Below, in pieces: positions 34,181-47,200 of a stretch of DNA of 64,000 nt. Below the pieces are notes generated by a model, which ran no database searches, was not told the origin of the DNA, and was given only the letters and a program-made list of their open reading frames with translations. The position numbers and the translations under genes are program-made. Source of the stretch: Schistosoma mansoni. Its lineage: Eukaryota; Platyhelminthes; Trematoda; Strigeidida; Schistosomatidae. Where the stretch lies: positions 19,551,828 through 19,615,827 of the forward strand of contig NC_031497.1 in assembly GCF_000237925.1 (NCBI RefSeq). Direction: 5' to 3'. Position 1 is the stretch's first letter; every line of letters starts with the position of its first letter.

Positions 34181-34984
34181 AGTATGTTTCAATGACAATC
34201 AGCATATAGTCGAACTGGAGTCAGGTACAGGGTCACTAAATTGACTTTATAGCTTACGTCGAAGTCTCTTCGCGGCTAATACCTAGCGTGGATTATCGTT
34301 TCAAGCATCCAGGTGTGACGAACTCCACTCACAAGATTACTTGTCAGGCTAGTGTAGCGGAACGAATTGTGAAAGTTGCTACTGTCTACGACTGAGGAGA
34401 AAAGATTCTGTAGGTCAAAAATAGGGCATGGGAACAACACTTCAGAGCCCAGAAGAAAAGTAAGAACAGGTAGTCAGGAACCAACTTGATTTGCAGCACA
34501 CTGTACTGGATACAAATAAATGACTGAAGACAATGTGTACATACTGTATAAGCACTTCATGGTTTTACTCAACTAGCATTTATTCCACCCAGTGCCTTGT
34601 TTTGCACAGATGCTGTGACTGCGTTCACTACAGCTTGCTACAGCCACAACAAGTAGACAAAGAAAATGCTCAAAAGTCTTGCCGCCTGATCAGTCCCTAT
34701 AAATCATTCTGCTGATTTGTGTACTTTTGTATTTCTGCGTTAAAGAACTACTACCGGCTACCTTGACGCAGATACCAGAAGCTAAGCAATTCGTTGTTTC
34801 CACCTAGAATTATTTGAAGCCAGAAGCGACCCTAATATTCAGCTTTCATCTGATTTATCAAGGTAAATATGATCAACATTTTCATAAAAAACATATTTAC
34901 CGAAGATTGTAAACGTTGTGAATAACATCAATCCTCTGAATTCCTGAGTATATTTGAAGTAATCGATCATGGTGTGGTATGTGC

Positions 34985-35245
34985 TATCTATACGGACAGA
35001 TATAAGTAGTATTTATCGGCAGTTGGATGTGGAATGCCTGCCAGCAAAAGACTGAGAAGTTTGAATTGAAGAGGACAAGTAGAGAATAGAGAGCAGTTAC
35101 AATAACAACAGAATTGGAAAAATCATGAAGAATGCAAAGAACAACTGAAGGAAGATATGCAAATAATGTATTGAATGTATGGTTTTTATATTTTATGAAG
35201 GCACTTTTTAGTTTTGCACCAACCAATAAATCAGTGTTCTCCAAC
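34985..35245. repeat. Interspersed repeat related to 52300-52515
   Basis: It shares GTGGAATGCCTG, GACTGAGAAG, AATTGAAG, GAAGGAAGATATGCAAATAA and GTATTGAATGTATG with the copy at 52300-52515, at roughly two thirds identity by eye. No coding potential. Confidence 0.55.
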
Positions 35246-35640
35246 TGAGCTCTTGTTCATCACAGCAGAATAGTATAATTAGAACTGAAAAGTGTGTGGG
35301 TTATTGAGTGCCTAATTAAGTGCTTATGAGAATCTCATGAGTGAAGACTGCAAGCTAGATTTTCTATACATTGCCAAACAGCCTCAAAATGCCAAATAAA
35401 CCAACCCAAGGTTCTGCATTCAATCAAACCTGTTTCCTAACATCCATTGGCCCTTGACAAGTATTTTTAATTCTCAGACCTGTCTTCAAAATTCAAATCT
35501 ACGAATAAAATGTAGTTGAAATAAAATCATGGGTATTAGAAGAATTCAAATTATTGTATGAACTAGGAATTGCCGAAAAAGTGCAAATTAAGCCAAATAG
35601 AACTAGACGAGCAAAGACGAACTTATTATGTTTAGAATTC

Positions 35641-35968
35641 TGAGGATACGACTGATGTTCTAATTTGACAATTAGCTACCAGTAGCACCTTCTTTAATCG
35701 AAACCCTTTTGGCCAAATAGAAATCAGAAGTCAGACGAGAAGAGGTAGGAAAGATATATTTGATACGTTACCGATATATCGAGAGGCGTTCGTTCTTAGC
35801 TGACTATTGGAACGTAGGAGCTGTGTCCCACGCCGAGTTGAAACGTGATCTGGTACGGATGCATGACCGAAAGCCTTCAGTTAAACAAGTCCACTTAAAC
35901 AACGTGGTCAGCATCCAATGTCGAACACTTAGAAAGCTATTGATTTTGAGGAATTATTCACAGCTACA
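35641..35968 (-). repeat. 3' LTR of the Boudicca-type element
   Basis: 328 bp; on the minus strand it starts TGTAGCTGTGAATAATTCC and ends ATCCTCA. Near-identical to 39945-40272. Confidence 0.95.
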
Positions 35969-35986
35969 GATCACTCCCCCCCCTAG
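35969..35986 (-). other. Polypurine tract
   Basis: On the minus strand it reads AGGGGGGGGGAGTGATC, directly before the 3' LTR. Confidence 0.8.
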
Positions 35987-36496
35987 TGAGGTAGTGATGC
36001 CCCTAAGATGTGACCAGCCAGAAGTTTAAACCCAACGAGTTTGTCGTTGGTAAACACTCTTCTGATAGCTTGCTTCGTTAAGCAGCGTCTGCTCGTCTTT
36101 CCTTAAACTAAGGGACCATGAGGTACAACATAACAATAAAGAAATAAAATACAATGAAAATTTCGGTTCCTTGTGAAACTTCGTCGTTCTTTTCCAGCCG
36201 TCCTGGAAAAGAGAAAAAAATAGAACGTATGTGTGCATGTCGAAAATACACTCGTACTTGCGTAAGGACACAAGATGAGCGGGAAAAAAATAAACTAATA
36301 CACTTGCAAACAGCGTAAAAGCGTTCGGAAAAAATGGTTTTTTTGTTTTTTTTATACATATAAAAATATAAATACGCTCATAAGTATAAAAATGTTTTGT
36401 TTTTTCTTTTTTAAATAAATAAAAAAATGAGCATATTAAAAAAAATCATTTTTTATAATAAACAATGGAAAGGTAATTCGGGATAAAGCTTGTGTC

Positions 36497-38893
36497 CTAC
36501 GTGCAATATTCGTCAAGATGTTCTGGAAATCTTACTCTTCTTCCAGAACGCGTTGTTTTAGGTTTATCTATCAACGTTGACAAAGTATCAAGTTGTGTGT
36601 CGGCTGTTGTGTAGGGTACTACGAGTGTAGGAGCCGTGTCGTACGATTGTACCGAAGGAAATTCGACGTAGCTAGGGTTTCCTTCTAAGTACGCTGCTTT
36701 TAAGCGATCGATACTGATGCTATCGTTCGTGCCGTTCCTATCGACTACATAGTGCTTGGGTTCACGTTGAAGAACTTTAAAGGGTCCTTTGTATGCTGAT
36801 TCGAGAGGTCGTCGATGTGAGTCTCGACGAACGAAGACGTGTGTACTATGTCGTAATTCAGGTTGAACGAAAACATCAGTTGATTGAGGTCGAGTGTGAG
36901 CAGGTTTAACTGAACTCATAGCGTTTGTAAGCCTACTCGTGTAAGAGTTTAGATCCATGTTCAATGAAGAAGCCGCAGGATCTACGAATTCTCCTGGAAG
37001 TCGGAGTGCCGTTCCGTAAACGAGTTGAGATGCCGTGTATCTAATGTCAGCTTTCACTGCATTGCGGATACTTAGCAAGACGAGTGGAAGAGCGTCTGTC
37101 CACTGTGAAACGTTTGAAGCTGATAATGAAGCTTTTAGTTGTCGATGAAAACGTTCTACCAACCCGTTTGCTTGTGGGTGGTAGGCGGTCGTTCGGAAGC
37201 GCGTGATCCTTAATAGTGAGGTCAGACAACGGAAAAGTCCAGATTCGAACTGGCGTCCTCGGTCTGTAGTGATGGTTGAAGGGCAACCGAAATTTGCTAC
37301 CCATCGTTCAACGGAAGCGCGAGCCACTGTTTCAGCAGTAATTTCCTTAATTGGTACTGCTTCTGGTCATTGAGTAAAACGGTCTACGCATGTTAGGAGA
37401 TATGAGTATCCGTTTGAATCGGGCAAGGGTCCTACCAAATCTAGATGGACGTGGTCGAAACGAGCGTCGGGGGCTTTGAAAGAGCCTCCTCCGATTGCTG
37501 AATCGGATGCGTCTACGGCGATACTAATGGGTGCTTGAGTATCTTGATGAGCAAGCAGGGTTGCCTTAGCGATGTGTTCCTTAACTGTGGAGAATGCTTT
37601 ACGGGCTGTGTCGTCTAAATTAATTGATTTTGCATTTCCACGAAGTTGGTCGGTTAACGGTTTCATAAGAGATGCGCATTTAGGTATGAACCGTCTATAG
37701 AAACTTACAAGTCCGTTGAAAGTTCGCAATTGCTTGATCGTGGTCGGTTCTGGGTAATCCAGAATGGCTGCCACTTTGCTTCTAAGGGGTCGGATGCCTT
37801 GGGCATCAATAGTATGTCCTAAGATGTTTAAGGAGTTGGTTCCGATTTGGCATTTCTGAATGTTTACAGTAATGCCATGCCATTGGAGTCGATCGAAAAC
37901 AATGTCCAGATGCTTGAGATGTGATTCTCTGTCCGGACTTGCTATTAGACAGTCATCAACATACGCATTTACGAAGTTGAGACCTCGGAAGACGTCGTCT
38001 ATAAACCCTTGGAAGGTTTGAGCCGCTTTTCTTAAACCAAAAGGCATTCGCAAGAATTCGTAAAGACCGAAAGGAGTGATGATGGCGGTTTTAGGAATGT
38101 CGTCAGGGGTCATCGGTATTTGGTTATAAGCCGTAACTAAGTCGATTTTCGAAAAGACAGTTGTACCTTTCCAGGTAGCTGTCAAATCGTGAATATGAGG
38201 CAACGGGTAACGATCGGGAATGGTTTTAGCATTCAGACGCCGACAATCACCAGTTTTAAGCCAATCGTTGCTGTCCTTTCTAGGGACCATGTGCAATGGG
38301 GATGACCATGGACTATTTGATGGTCGAATTATCACTAAGTCTATCATATGCTCGAATTCGTTTTTGGCAAACCTAAGCTTTTCGGGAGCGAGTCGGCGGG
38401 CTTTCGAGAATACAGGTGGTCCTGTAGTCGAAATGTGATGTGTAACATTGCTGGTTACACAAGGCAATTTCGATTGCGATTGGTATATCCCGGAGTATTT
38501 GCTGAGTAATGATTGATACAGGGGGTCTATGGTGTGCTTAATTGTGACTAGGGATAATCTGCAACCAGAAAAAGGGGTTACGCAAACAGATAACTTAGTG
38601 TTTCCGTCTATTAACCTTCGTGAGTGTGTGTCGATGAGTAGATTGTGGTATTGTAATAGGTCTATACCAATGATTGGCATAGAAACATCTGCAACCACGA
38701 AAATCCAGTGTATGGGTTTGCGTAAACCCACGTTAAGGTAGACGTACCTTTTACCGTAAGTAGCGATCGGCTTTCCATTTGCCGCCTGTAAACTTAAAAC
38801 AGACTCGCGAAGTCTGTCGTCGGGATTTGCTGGAAGAATGCTAACTTCTGCGCCGGTGTCGACGAGGTAGCGAACTTTCGTAGTCACATCCAT
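36497..38893 (-). mobile_element. pol region of the Boudicca-type element (fossil)
   Basis: Signatures: protease YLVDTGAEVSILP, reverse transcriptase with PFGLRKAAQTF and NAYVDDCLIAS, and integrase parts including DLVGPLPDSNGYSYLLTCVDR, RTTAYHPQANGLVERFHRQ and a GPFKVLQR C-terminal block. Part of a decayed-in-place but young copy; not functional as it stands. Confidence 0.9.
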
Positions 38894-38934
38894 GACATAT
38901 AACAGACGGCTGTGTTCGCCGGCTACGGTTGCCG

Positions 38935-39768
38935 TTAACGCGTGCCGGCTTGAAAGTTTCCTGAAATCTTATTCGTGTCAGTCGCCTTAGACTTCGGGTA
39001 ATTGCAGAGCTTCCCGCAATTTCTAGAGGATTTACCGTACTGGTTGTGATACCAGCACCAGTCGGGGTTGTCTGTCTCTCGACCACGAGAGACAGATCGC
39101 TTACGTGAAACGCTCCTACGTAGGGATTTTGACCGACTACGGTCATTACGAAATCGAAGATAGCGTGTCAGTGTATGACATAGTTCGGTAATGTCATTTG
39201 GGGTCGTGTGAGGTTTTTCTTTGACTGAAAAGACCTCGGCCTTAGTAAAGTTTGTGATTTCTAAGATGCAGTCGGCAGATGCAGCCAGCTCGTCTACGGC
39301 GTTGTTTTGAAATGAGGCGAGAACTGCTTGCACCTGTTGAAGAAGTTTAGACAAGAAAAGTTGTCTGAATAGACCATCATCGAAAGTTCGTTGGCCGATA
39401 ACCTCTCTCATTCTTAGCAACATGTCTGTCGCAGAACCATGTTGTAGGTCGATATTGTTAAGGAGTTGGTCTAACCGTTGTCGATCAGTTAGGTCTCCGC
39501 GTTTTAAAATCGATTGTTTGAGAGTTTCGTAAGGTTCCGGAACATCACTAGCAAACATACTAGGTGTTACGTACCTGTTAAATTCGCGCGGTAACGCCTT
39601 AACTACCGCGAGGAATCGTGTGCGCGAGTCCGTGATTCCGTGCATGCAAAAATCAGCTTCTGCGTAGCAGAACCAGGACTCGATATTATCAGGCCAGAAG
39701 GGAGTTAATTGAATCGATGACGGGAGAGTAGTCCTTAACTTAAATACTTTAGGTGAGTGTTCCTTCAT
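38935..39768 (-). mobile_element. gag of the Boudicca-type element (fossil)
   Basis: A 277-residue open frame with a capsid-like helical part (FWPDNIESWF) and, near the C-terminus, a CWYHNQYG...C...C zinc-knuckle of the CHCC type. That type is characteristic of the CsRn1 clade rather than the usual CCHC. Confidence 0.88.
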
Positions 39769-39923
39769 AGTAATATTAAGAACGTAAAATATTTAATTAA
39801 AATATATCCGGAAAAAACTCGCGAAAAAAGCATATCACAATATATAAAAACCAAATAAAGAATAACAATGAATAATAATATTCCAAAAAGGAACGGACTC
39901 ACAGTTTGTTGGCTTGGTGTACC

Positions 39924-39943
39924 AGATCACGTAAGGCTCACCA
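39924..39943 (-). other. Primer-binding site, tRNA-Trp-like
   Basis: The minus strand reads TGGTGAGCCTTACGTGATCT one base after the 5' LTR. It resembles the complement of a tRNA-Trp 3' end (TGGTGACCCCGACGTGAT), the primer used by CsRn1-clade elements. Confidence 0.75.
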
Positions 39944-39944
39944 C

Positions 39945-40272
39945 TGAGGATACGACTGATGTTCTAATTTGACAATTAGCTACCAGTAGCACCTTCTTTA
40001 ATCGAAACCCTTTTGGCCAAATAGAAATCAGAAGTCAGACGAGAAGAGGTAGGAAAGATATATTTGATACGTTACCGATATATCGAGAGGCGTTCGTTCT
40101 TAGCTGACTATTGGAACGTAGGAGCTGTGTCCCACGCCGAGTTGAAACGTGATCTGGTACGGATGCATGACCGAAAGCCTTCAGTTAAACAAGTCCACTT
40201 AAACAACGTGGTCAGCATCCAATGTCGAACACTTAGAAAGCTATTGATTTTGAGGAATTATTTACAGCTACA
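39945..40272 (-). repeat. 5' LTR of the Boudicca-type element
   Basis: 328 bp, near-identical to 35641-35968. The flanking ATTC at 40273-40276 matches ATTC at 35637-35640. Confidence 0.95.
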
Positions 40273-41214
40273 ATTCGTAATCAATCGCAAATCAAGTACA
40301 AAATGATCACTAGTTCATGCGACCTCCACAAGAACCCCACGAGCTTCAAAAGGTGCCAGATACTACTGGGTTCGAAAACATAACCGCTCAACCCTTAAAG
40401 GAATAATCATAAAACCGATAGAAACGGTGTCGAGTATGATCGTATGCGAAAGAGAGCTTTGGACTAGTTAAAGTATCGACTAGATATCAGCGAAGAAGCT
40501 TTTCAAGGAGCTCCATAACGTGATATAGCGGGGACACAAGACAAAGCGAATTCCTCTAGCAATTCGTCTATTTGAACTAAATTGGTCCGAATCTACTTCA
40601 GTTGCTTTCAAGCTTTTATTTTGGCGAATTGCTGGTTGAGAAGGGCTTCTAAACATGAATATCAATCGAACCAAAGTCTTAAGGGTTCCAAATCCAGATG
40701 ATTAATTCATATAATATATCTTTGCAAAATGCCGGTATTTTTCATCGCACTAAACTAGTCTCCTGGAGTCTAGGGGAAAATCTTATGATTGGGCGACGGT
40801 GAACCCAGAACAGTAGAATAACGTGAAGGATGAAAATCTTCATACATTTGCCCCACCACAACATTAGATAAGTTTCGGGATTTGAATGTCCATATATAGT
40901 TCTGTAGATATGTGGGAACTGCTTATTGTTTACCAAAAGCTCTCTTTCGTGCTGAAGATACCATGTTGATAACAGAGATGAATGTCATAATACAGACTTG
41001 AATGTAACTAATGGCTAAGCCGGTAAAAATATGCTCTCTTAGCACCGAAAAATGCAAGCTTAACAAAATGAACAGTACCAGCACAATAACCTCTCATATG
41101 TGGGGGACTTCAATACTGCATTTTTTACTGTAGAAAAGGACATGAGTGCTACTCTATTAAAGTTAACTATCTTTTCATATCGCCATCATTACTCTGTTCG
41201 TAGAAAATTTGGAG
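40273..41214. other. Non-coding stretch, possibly old repeat
   Basis: No gene that I can support. The region is less AT-rich than its surroundings and may be old retroelement interior, but no domain is readable. Confidence 0.4.
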
Positions 41215-41545
41215 TTGAAGATGACCCAGGTATCTGGAGTTTGACAACGTTTTAACCATTAACACGTTCTACTATGAACCGTGCCCACCAAGTGAAATAA
41301 AAAGTCAGAATCGAGGGGGTTCGAAGATATGTTTGATAGGCTACCGATACATTGAGAATTGACTGATCTAGGTTGGCTAGTGATTGCAGGGGATGTTGAG
41401 CACGGCTTTTCCACTCGTGATCTGGTGCTGATACTTGACCGAGCACCTTCAGCAAGGTGAGTCCATTAAAACTAATGTGGTCAGCAAACCAATATCGAAC
41501 ACTTACAGAGCTATTCATTTGCGGATTTATTTGCCGCTCAAGAAT
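41215..41545 (-). mobile_element. Old LTR related to the Boudicca-type LTR (fossil)
   Basis: The blocks GAAATAAAAAGTCAGAA, GATATGTTTGATAGGCTACC, GTGATCTGGTGCTGATACTT and TATCGAACACTTACAGAGCT follow the order of 35641-35968, at perhaps 70% identity by eye. It has the same orientation and similar length. No second copy is seen, so it is a solo LTR or remnant, much older than the neighbour. Confidence 0.75.
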
Positions 41546-41749
41546 ATGCAACATTTAAATAAAAAGAAGGAAAAACCCACCCTTTAGGTTTTTGTTGCCT
41601 TATTGAATACGTAATTTGGTAATCTATGAGTATCAAGGAGATTGTGAGTTTGGGGAGCCAATTGTTGTACAGTAGTTTGTTACAAATACGTTTGATGTAT
41701 CGGAAGTAGACTTCTCTTTCGGAATAAAAAGGGATTCCTGGACCTATCA

Positions 41750-42640
41750 TACAGTCCATCAAGGATTTCTTGGTAAATGGCGTTCAGAAATTAGCAGTAA
41801 TTTCGAAATGCTCGTCTTGGAAACCGGTACTTTGTGGGATATCGCAAGACTCTGTTCCAGTTCCTTCACTGCTTGTACTGCATGTAAACGAACTCTCAAG
41901 TGCAGATGAGTCCCTGATGCCGCTTAACACTGATGATGTAAAAATTCAGTGAGAAATAACAGGTGATGTGGATGCATGTGCATTCCAGGCAGATTTAAAT
42001 ACTCTCGTTCGGTGGTCTAAAAAATGACTGTCGTCTATCAACGGGACCAAGTGTGTGTACATGCACATTGAGGGTACTAAGGTCATGATCTAAAGATTAT
42101 GGCCTGCCACTGCGCAGTCACACCTAAGAAGTCTAGAACCTTATGGGCTTTAAGACGGACATTTACCAGCTGGAATACTAATATGTCCACTACCGTAAAC
42201 ACAACCTGAGCGAGATTCAAACTGAAAAACTGAGTTAAGGCTGAAAGCTCCTTTATAAAGATAACTCCAATATCATTGAAAAAGTACAGAGAGCAGCTAC
42301 CCATGGAATTACAGAACTCTGGAGTTTGCTATACAAGGAGTGGCTTGAGAAGTTAGAACTCTTTAGTCTACCCTACCACAGATTAACAAATGTTCTGATT
42401 TCGGACCTGAAATTTTTTTTCTTTTTCTTCCCAACGGGCCGAAAAAACTCAGAGAATATAACAACCAAGAGCGAACAAAGTATCCATGGCCTATAGGTTT
42501 GCACACACCGAGTGTTCAATTCCTGGGACCGTTACTCGAATAGGTGGTGTCCGCCCATACAAGTGTTTCACTCAAGAAAAGACTAGACACTCTCAGAAGC
42601 TGACCGGAAAAGGGCCAACACAGGTCATAATCCTTCTGTC
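41750..42640 (+). mobile_element. CR1-type LINE remnant
   Basis: Readable parts: SSWKPVLCGISQDSV (the PQGSVLGP block, altered), LNTDDVKIQ (the FADDVKIW block, altered), EITGDVDACAFQADLNTLVRW, and EKVQRAATHGITELWSLLY. It has multiple stops and frame changes. It lacks everything upstream of the palm. Confidence 0.7.
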
Positions 42641-42699
42641 CTCAAAACACAAATCTAATATGAAATCATACCGTTAAGCGTTATATTTGAACGCTGCGT

Positions 42700-43680
42700 T
42701 ACTGGGTATTAGTATATTTTCTTAACAAGGTACTTCCCTCTGGCTATTCGTAAAATCAGGTCACAACGACCTACCTAATATCAAAATTTTTCGATTTCAG
42801 CTGATCGATCCAGATTTTTTTCATGTTACACTTTATTTAATATTAGGAGGAAGCAACAATATTTTAATACTATAGGATTACATGCGTCTTACAATTGATA
42901 TTTTGCCTAATTTATAGGGGATAAACACGTAGTACCATTTGTATTGTCTTAGTTATCAAGGTACACATGTTACGAAATTTTCATTGGAGACCACAGAATT
43001 ACCAGCCTATTGTCAGTTACAAGGATCATGGGCTGGTTAACCTATCATGTGATAACATGCAATAAAGACACATCTAAGACAACATTCCTGTTTGAAAAAT
43101 GTTCAACACTTAGATATATCTACAACCTAGAAAAAATCTATTTTACTTGCCTGTTAAATCATTGCAATTCATTTGGTTTTGAATTTCATAAAGAAGTAAG
43201 AAATTATAATTACTGATTGCGGTTTAAACTTACGGAACACTAACCTGAGAAAACCATAGAACAGAAGAGAATTAGGGCCAAGGAAAGATGAGAGGTTGGA
43301 TGTATCGTTTTTTATGCAAATTTCAGGCTTGAATTGATGGATCGCCAATGTCTACGCAGTACATAAATTTTTGATTCAACCTCCCTTCGATCTAATTCCT
43401 CTGCGTACAAAAGCAATACGTTAGTGTTATGTAATTAAGGAATCATTTGTAGAAATCCTATTTGACAAAATTATTTCAATGAACAAAATGTTAGTAACTA
43501 ACCGCTACAATCTAACATTATGTACTATTCGTAATCAAATGATTTCTAAACTAAACTGATTTATTATCGACATTTACATCGATGCATACACTTATGGAGA
43601 TAAATATGAATGACTAAAATTTTAAATTAAGTAATATTCAAATATAATCGTTATTAATTTATTTTCATTATATAATTACG
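42700..43680. other. AT-rich non-coding stretch
   Basis: No supportable gene or repeat. Confidence 0.5.
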
Positions 43681-43689
43681 ATACAAATA

Positions 43690-43925
43690 ATGATAAATAT
43701 ATGCTTTGTTGAGTGGATTCCGAATAACAACCCTAGTAATTTTCGTGATATGAAAGAAAGCTGTATAGGACTGGCTTCTGTTGATCCTTTACGATTCCCT
43801 AGTTGGGGTCTTCGAGATGATGCAGCACAGTGGCTAGAGACTTTATCAGACATTACTCGAAATAAAAGCCAGTGGCGATCCTGCTCTAACTTTGCTATTT
43901 CTACCTATTACTTAACGTCCTGAAA
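43690..43925 (+). mobile_element. LINE C-terminal fragment
   Basis: The frame carries SWGLRDDAAQWLETLSD followed by ITRNKSQWRSC, matching the trematode LINE ending seen at 725-1215 (LETLGDMAQNRSRWRRC). It is a short, 5'-truncated copy. A host exon is unlikely because of this match. Confidence 0.6.
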
Positions 43926-44107
43926 CTCTAAATCCATTTGTTTTCTTATCAAGCCACAATAAAAATACAATTGATCGTTATATTTTAAACAAAGTACTGT
44001 TGTAGGAGTCTTTACTTATTGGAAAATCTTTTAACATAATTAATATTTCAAGGTTTATCAATATTTTTCATTAGTTCCTTTCATATTTGATATCACTTGT
44101 TATTTTC

Positions 44108-44109
44108 AG
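44108..44109 (+). other. Splice acceptor before the start exon of the plus-strand gene
   Basis: TTATTTTCAG stands 37 bases before the start ATG at 44147. It could be the acceptor of a 5'-UTR intron or a spliced-leader trans-splice site, both usual in schistosomes. Confidence 0.45.
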
Positions 44110-44146
44110 CACGTTATGTACTGTTGTTATTTGCAAAATAATCTAA

Positions 44147-44221
44147 ATGGATGGAACTAAAACCATAAGGCGAAGAACTCATGACTATGAATTCAACGAA
44201 AATAGTCAGTTCAAACGAAAA
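44147..44221 (+). CDS. Plus-strand gene, coding exon 1
   Basis: Residues 1-25, MDGTKTIRRRTHDYEFN to KRK, then donor GTGAGT at phase 0. The overlapping second ATG (44151) is in another frame and closes at once. Confidence 0.7.
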
Positions 44222-47200
44222 GTGAGTACCTTTTTTCAAAGGAATACGTTTCCACTCTTTTTATTTACGTGCTTGCTTATGTTTGTGGAATTTTTCGTTC
44301 CTTAAGTGTAGTGAAAGAGTAATTGTTTCACCTGACACTTAAATGAGGTGAAACTCATTCACTAGGTACACATTTGTCTATCCGATTTCCAGTCTTTTTT
44401 AGTGGGGAGACTGGTGATAACACTCTACTTATCGAAGCACTGTACGAAAAGTGGCAAACGAACCAAGATGTGTCACTAGACTATGGAGTCATTAACTGTT
44501 AAACTGAGTTATTTCGGTAATGTAGTGTCTGATTTTAGGTCCGCCCAATAACTGATCACTATTTAGAGATATTAAGTGTTGTTGATGAGAGTCAGTTACA
44601 ATGGAGCTAATGGATTCACTCTTTATCTTTCTCTAGATCTTGAGTTCAGTTGTTTCTTCATACACAACTTTTTATCCGGATTTCATGGACCATATTCTCA
44701 ATATCTAATCTTTTAACTGTCATTGTTACTACCATCGTTTTGACTCCTTTGTTATTCAGCTTGTTAATTTTGCTCTGGCAACTTGGACTAACGCACATTT
44801 GTGCGAGGATCTAATTCGATCACTACTAACTAGCTAAAAGTGGAGTTCGAACTTTCGACCAACTGGTCGGTAACTAAATGTCTTAATCACCACGCCACTG
44901 TTTCAAGTTAGACTCGGAAACGCACTTTAAAAATCTTTGTGGTTAGTTGTTGTGATTTTCTGCCGATATTTACTAGAAACTGAACTATGTTGTACTCATC
45001 TTCACTACTTGTTAAACGTATGTAATTAAAGTGAAGTCACTCATTCGTTTTCTTTTTTGATTTTTGCTTATCAGGTGCTTACACAATGTTGTACTTTACG
45101 TATCTATTATTTACGGTCAGACATTCTTGTTACTTTTTTCGTTTTTTAAACTACCGATTGACTCAAGATTGTTTGTATCGGCGCAAATAAATTTACCTTT
45201 TCCCAAAGATTCCACAAATTGTATTGTTTGGCACTTACTGTCTCTTGTTTTTTAGTTCTTCCTTTTCCTCCTGTTAACTACTGTTGGTGTTGTTGCTTTT
45301 TTGTCTTTGTTCGTTCTTGGTGTTCATGCTATATGACATTGCGGATTAGTAAGAAGTTTCATCAGATTCAACGTTGCTTTTGTTGGTTTTCCTATTCTTT
45401 TACTTTTTTAACATCAAACTTTCATTCCAGCTGGTTTTTTAGTTGCTATCATTTGTCATATTAGTAGTTGATCTAATCGTAAATGTTTTCTCAAGATAAA
45501 TATTTTTAAATACAAGATTTATCCTATCATTTAAATTATCAAAGTATTTTTGTAAGTAACAATGCAGTGTGACAATTCAGGCTCATATTTTGCTTCTATT
45601 AACCGAATGACCTCCTTTTTTAAGACTTATTACATCTCGAAAATTGCAAAGTTTTACTTATTGCAGTAGATTATCAAGTGATTTCGGCAACGTCCAAACA
45701 TACTGAGCTAAACGTACACATTTTCCCAAATTCTCATCACAGCTTATAGAGTAAGTAGAGATATTGACAATAAGGAATACTGTAGTATAACAATTAGTTT
45801 TACCATCAGACTGCCTAAACTGAATTAGGTGAACTGGGACTCGAAGTTGTAGTCTAGTGGTTGAAAGTCGAATACATTGACCACTTATGAGAAGCTGTAA
45901 CTCAGGCTCTTTACATGTCATCAACAAGTCATAGGCTTGGCACCCTTCACATCTAACGAGCTTTACCATCAAATCATGAATAATAATATAAATATTCTGA
46001 AAATAATTACAGAAATCATGCCAGTTCACAGGCATTATCAGTTTGACATAGATAGTAACATTACATGTAGAAGACATAAGGGATATTAAATTGTTTGAAG
46101 GGTTCTAGTCTAAAAATTATTTGGGTAGTACTTTTTTTCATATATATTGCAGCAATGAAAGGCACCAGCCGGAAACGAATAATTCTTTTTAAGTAGACGT
46201 CTTATCTATGTATGAAGGTACATTTAAGGTCATTTCCAGTGCCATAACGGACTTAGTTTAATAGTCTACAGCTAGAGAAAATAAAACGAAAACAGAATGC
46301 ATGGGATAAAGAGAGCAATTATTACTACGATAGGTCAGTCAGCCAGTTGGGTCCACCAAAATACATGTCTCAGGTTATTTTATGATATGCTGTTCCGGTT
46401 AGATATTCAAATTAGTTAGGGTTACCACGGATGGTGCTAGTGTAGTGTCATTAGTTAGAGTTCAACTAGTTTCTATAATCTTACTTGTGGAATGGGATAT
46501 ACTTATAGGTGTAAGAACATTTAAAGCATTTCCGGAGGAGAAGTAAGCATTGATGTAACGAACAAAGGATGGGAGTGATTTGATTCATATGAATAATCCA
46601 TTGAAGTCTTATCCTCCTTGTTCTTTGAGATATATCCTAATGTTTACTTACTTGTTTATTACTCTCGTCATAACTTAGCGAAAAAAAGAAACTGAAAGAG
46701 ATAATACAAACTCGGTGGAAATTCCAGGTGAATCTCATGTAATATTCACATCAAAAAATACTGGAAATAATCATTATTGGAGTCAAGATACTTCAAGACA
46801 TAATACAAAATGTTTTGTAAGTTTTGTATTGATATATATTTCTAAAAATACAATTTCATAGTTTATATTTATTCTTTTGAAACACTTATTTCTAAAGAGA
46901 TTATTGGTATTTTACATTCGTCTATCACTTAGTCACTGATTTTATGGGAAACGTTACATATATCTCTCATTTTAAAAAAATAATTTGGTACTTAATCCTA
47001 TCATCAATAACACTACAGATAAGGATTCAAGTTATACCTCTGACTGGATATTATGCTATCTCTTCTAAGTGACTAACGTTTTCGATTTGTACATATATAT
47101 CATACGTTGGTAAATTCAAGAACTAATCACCTAATTGTTATTTGCTAGCGATTACTGAGTCTATTGTCCGAAACGTGAAATGTTTTGTGCTTAAGTATTG

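Larger units (their letters stand above)
35641..40272 (-). mobile_element. Boudicca/CsRn1-type Ty3/gypsy LTR retrotransposon (fossil, young)
   Basis: Two 328-bp LTRs that differ by one base by eye, with TG...CA ends and a 4-bp ATTC duplication outside. A tRNA-Trp-like primer site lies next to the 5' LTR and a G-rich polypurine tract next to the 3' LTR. Inside are gag and pol parts with protease, reverse transcriptase and integrase signatures. LTR length, primer and Gag type fit the schistosome Boudicca group of the CsRn1 clade. It is broken, with about three breaks, and very recent judging from the LTRs. Confidence 0.93.

Noticed and set aside
38220-38741. Plus-strand open frames within the Boudicca-type element
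   Set aside because: Antisense shadows of pol.
41770-41952. 60-residue frame considered as a host exon
   Set aside because: It carries altered LINE RT palm motifs (CGISQDSV, LNTDDVKI) and belongs to a CR1-type remnant.
45658-46077. 139-residue minus-strand frame
   Set aside because: It overlaps a tRNA-like retroposon head, has no recognisable domain, and lies within an intron of the plus-strand gene.
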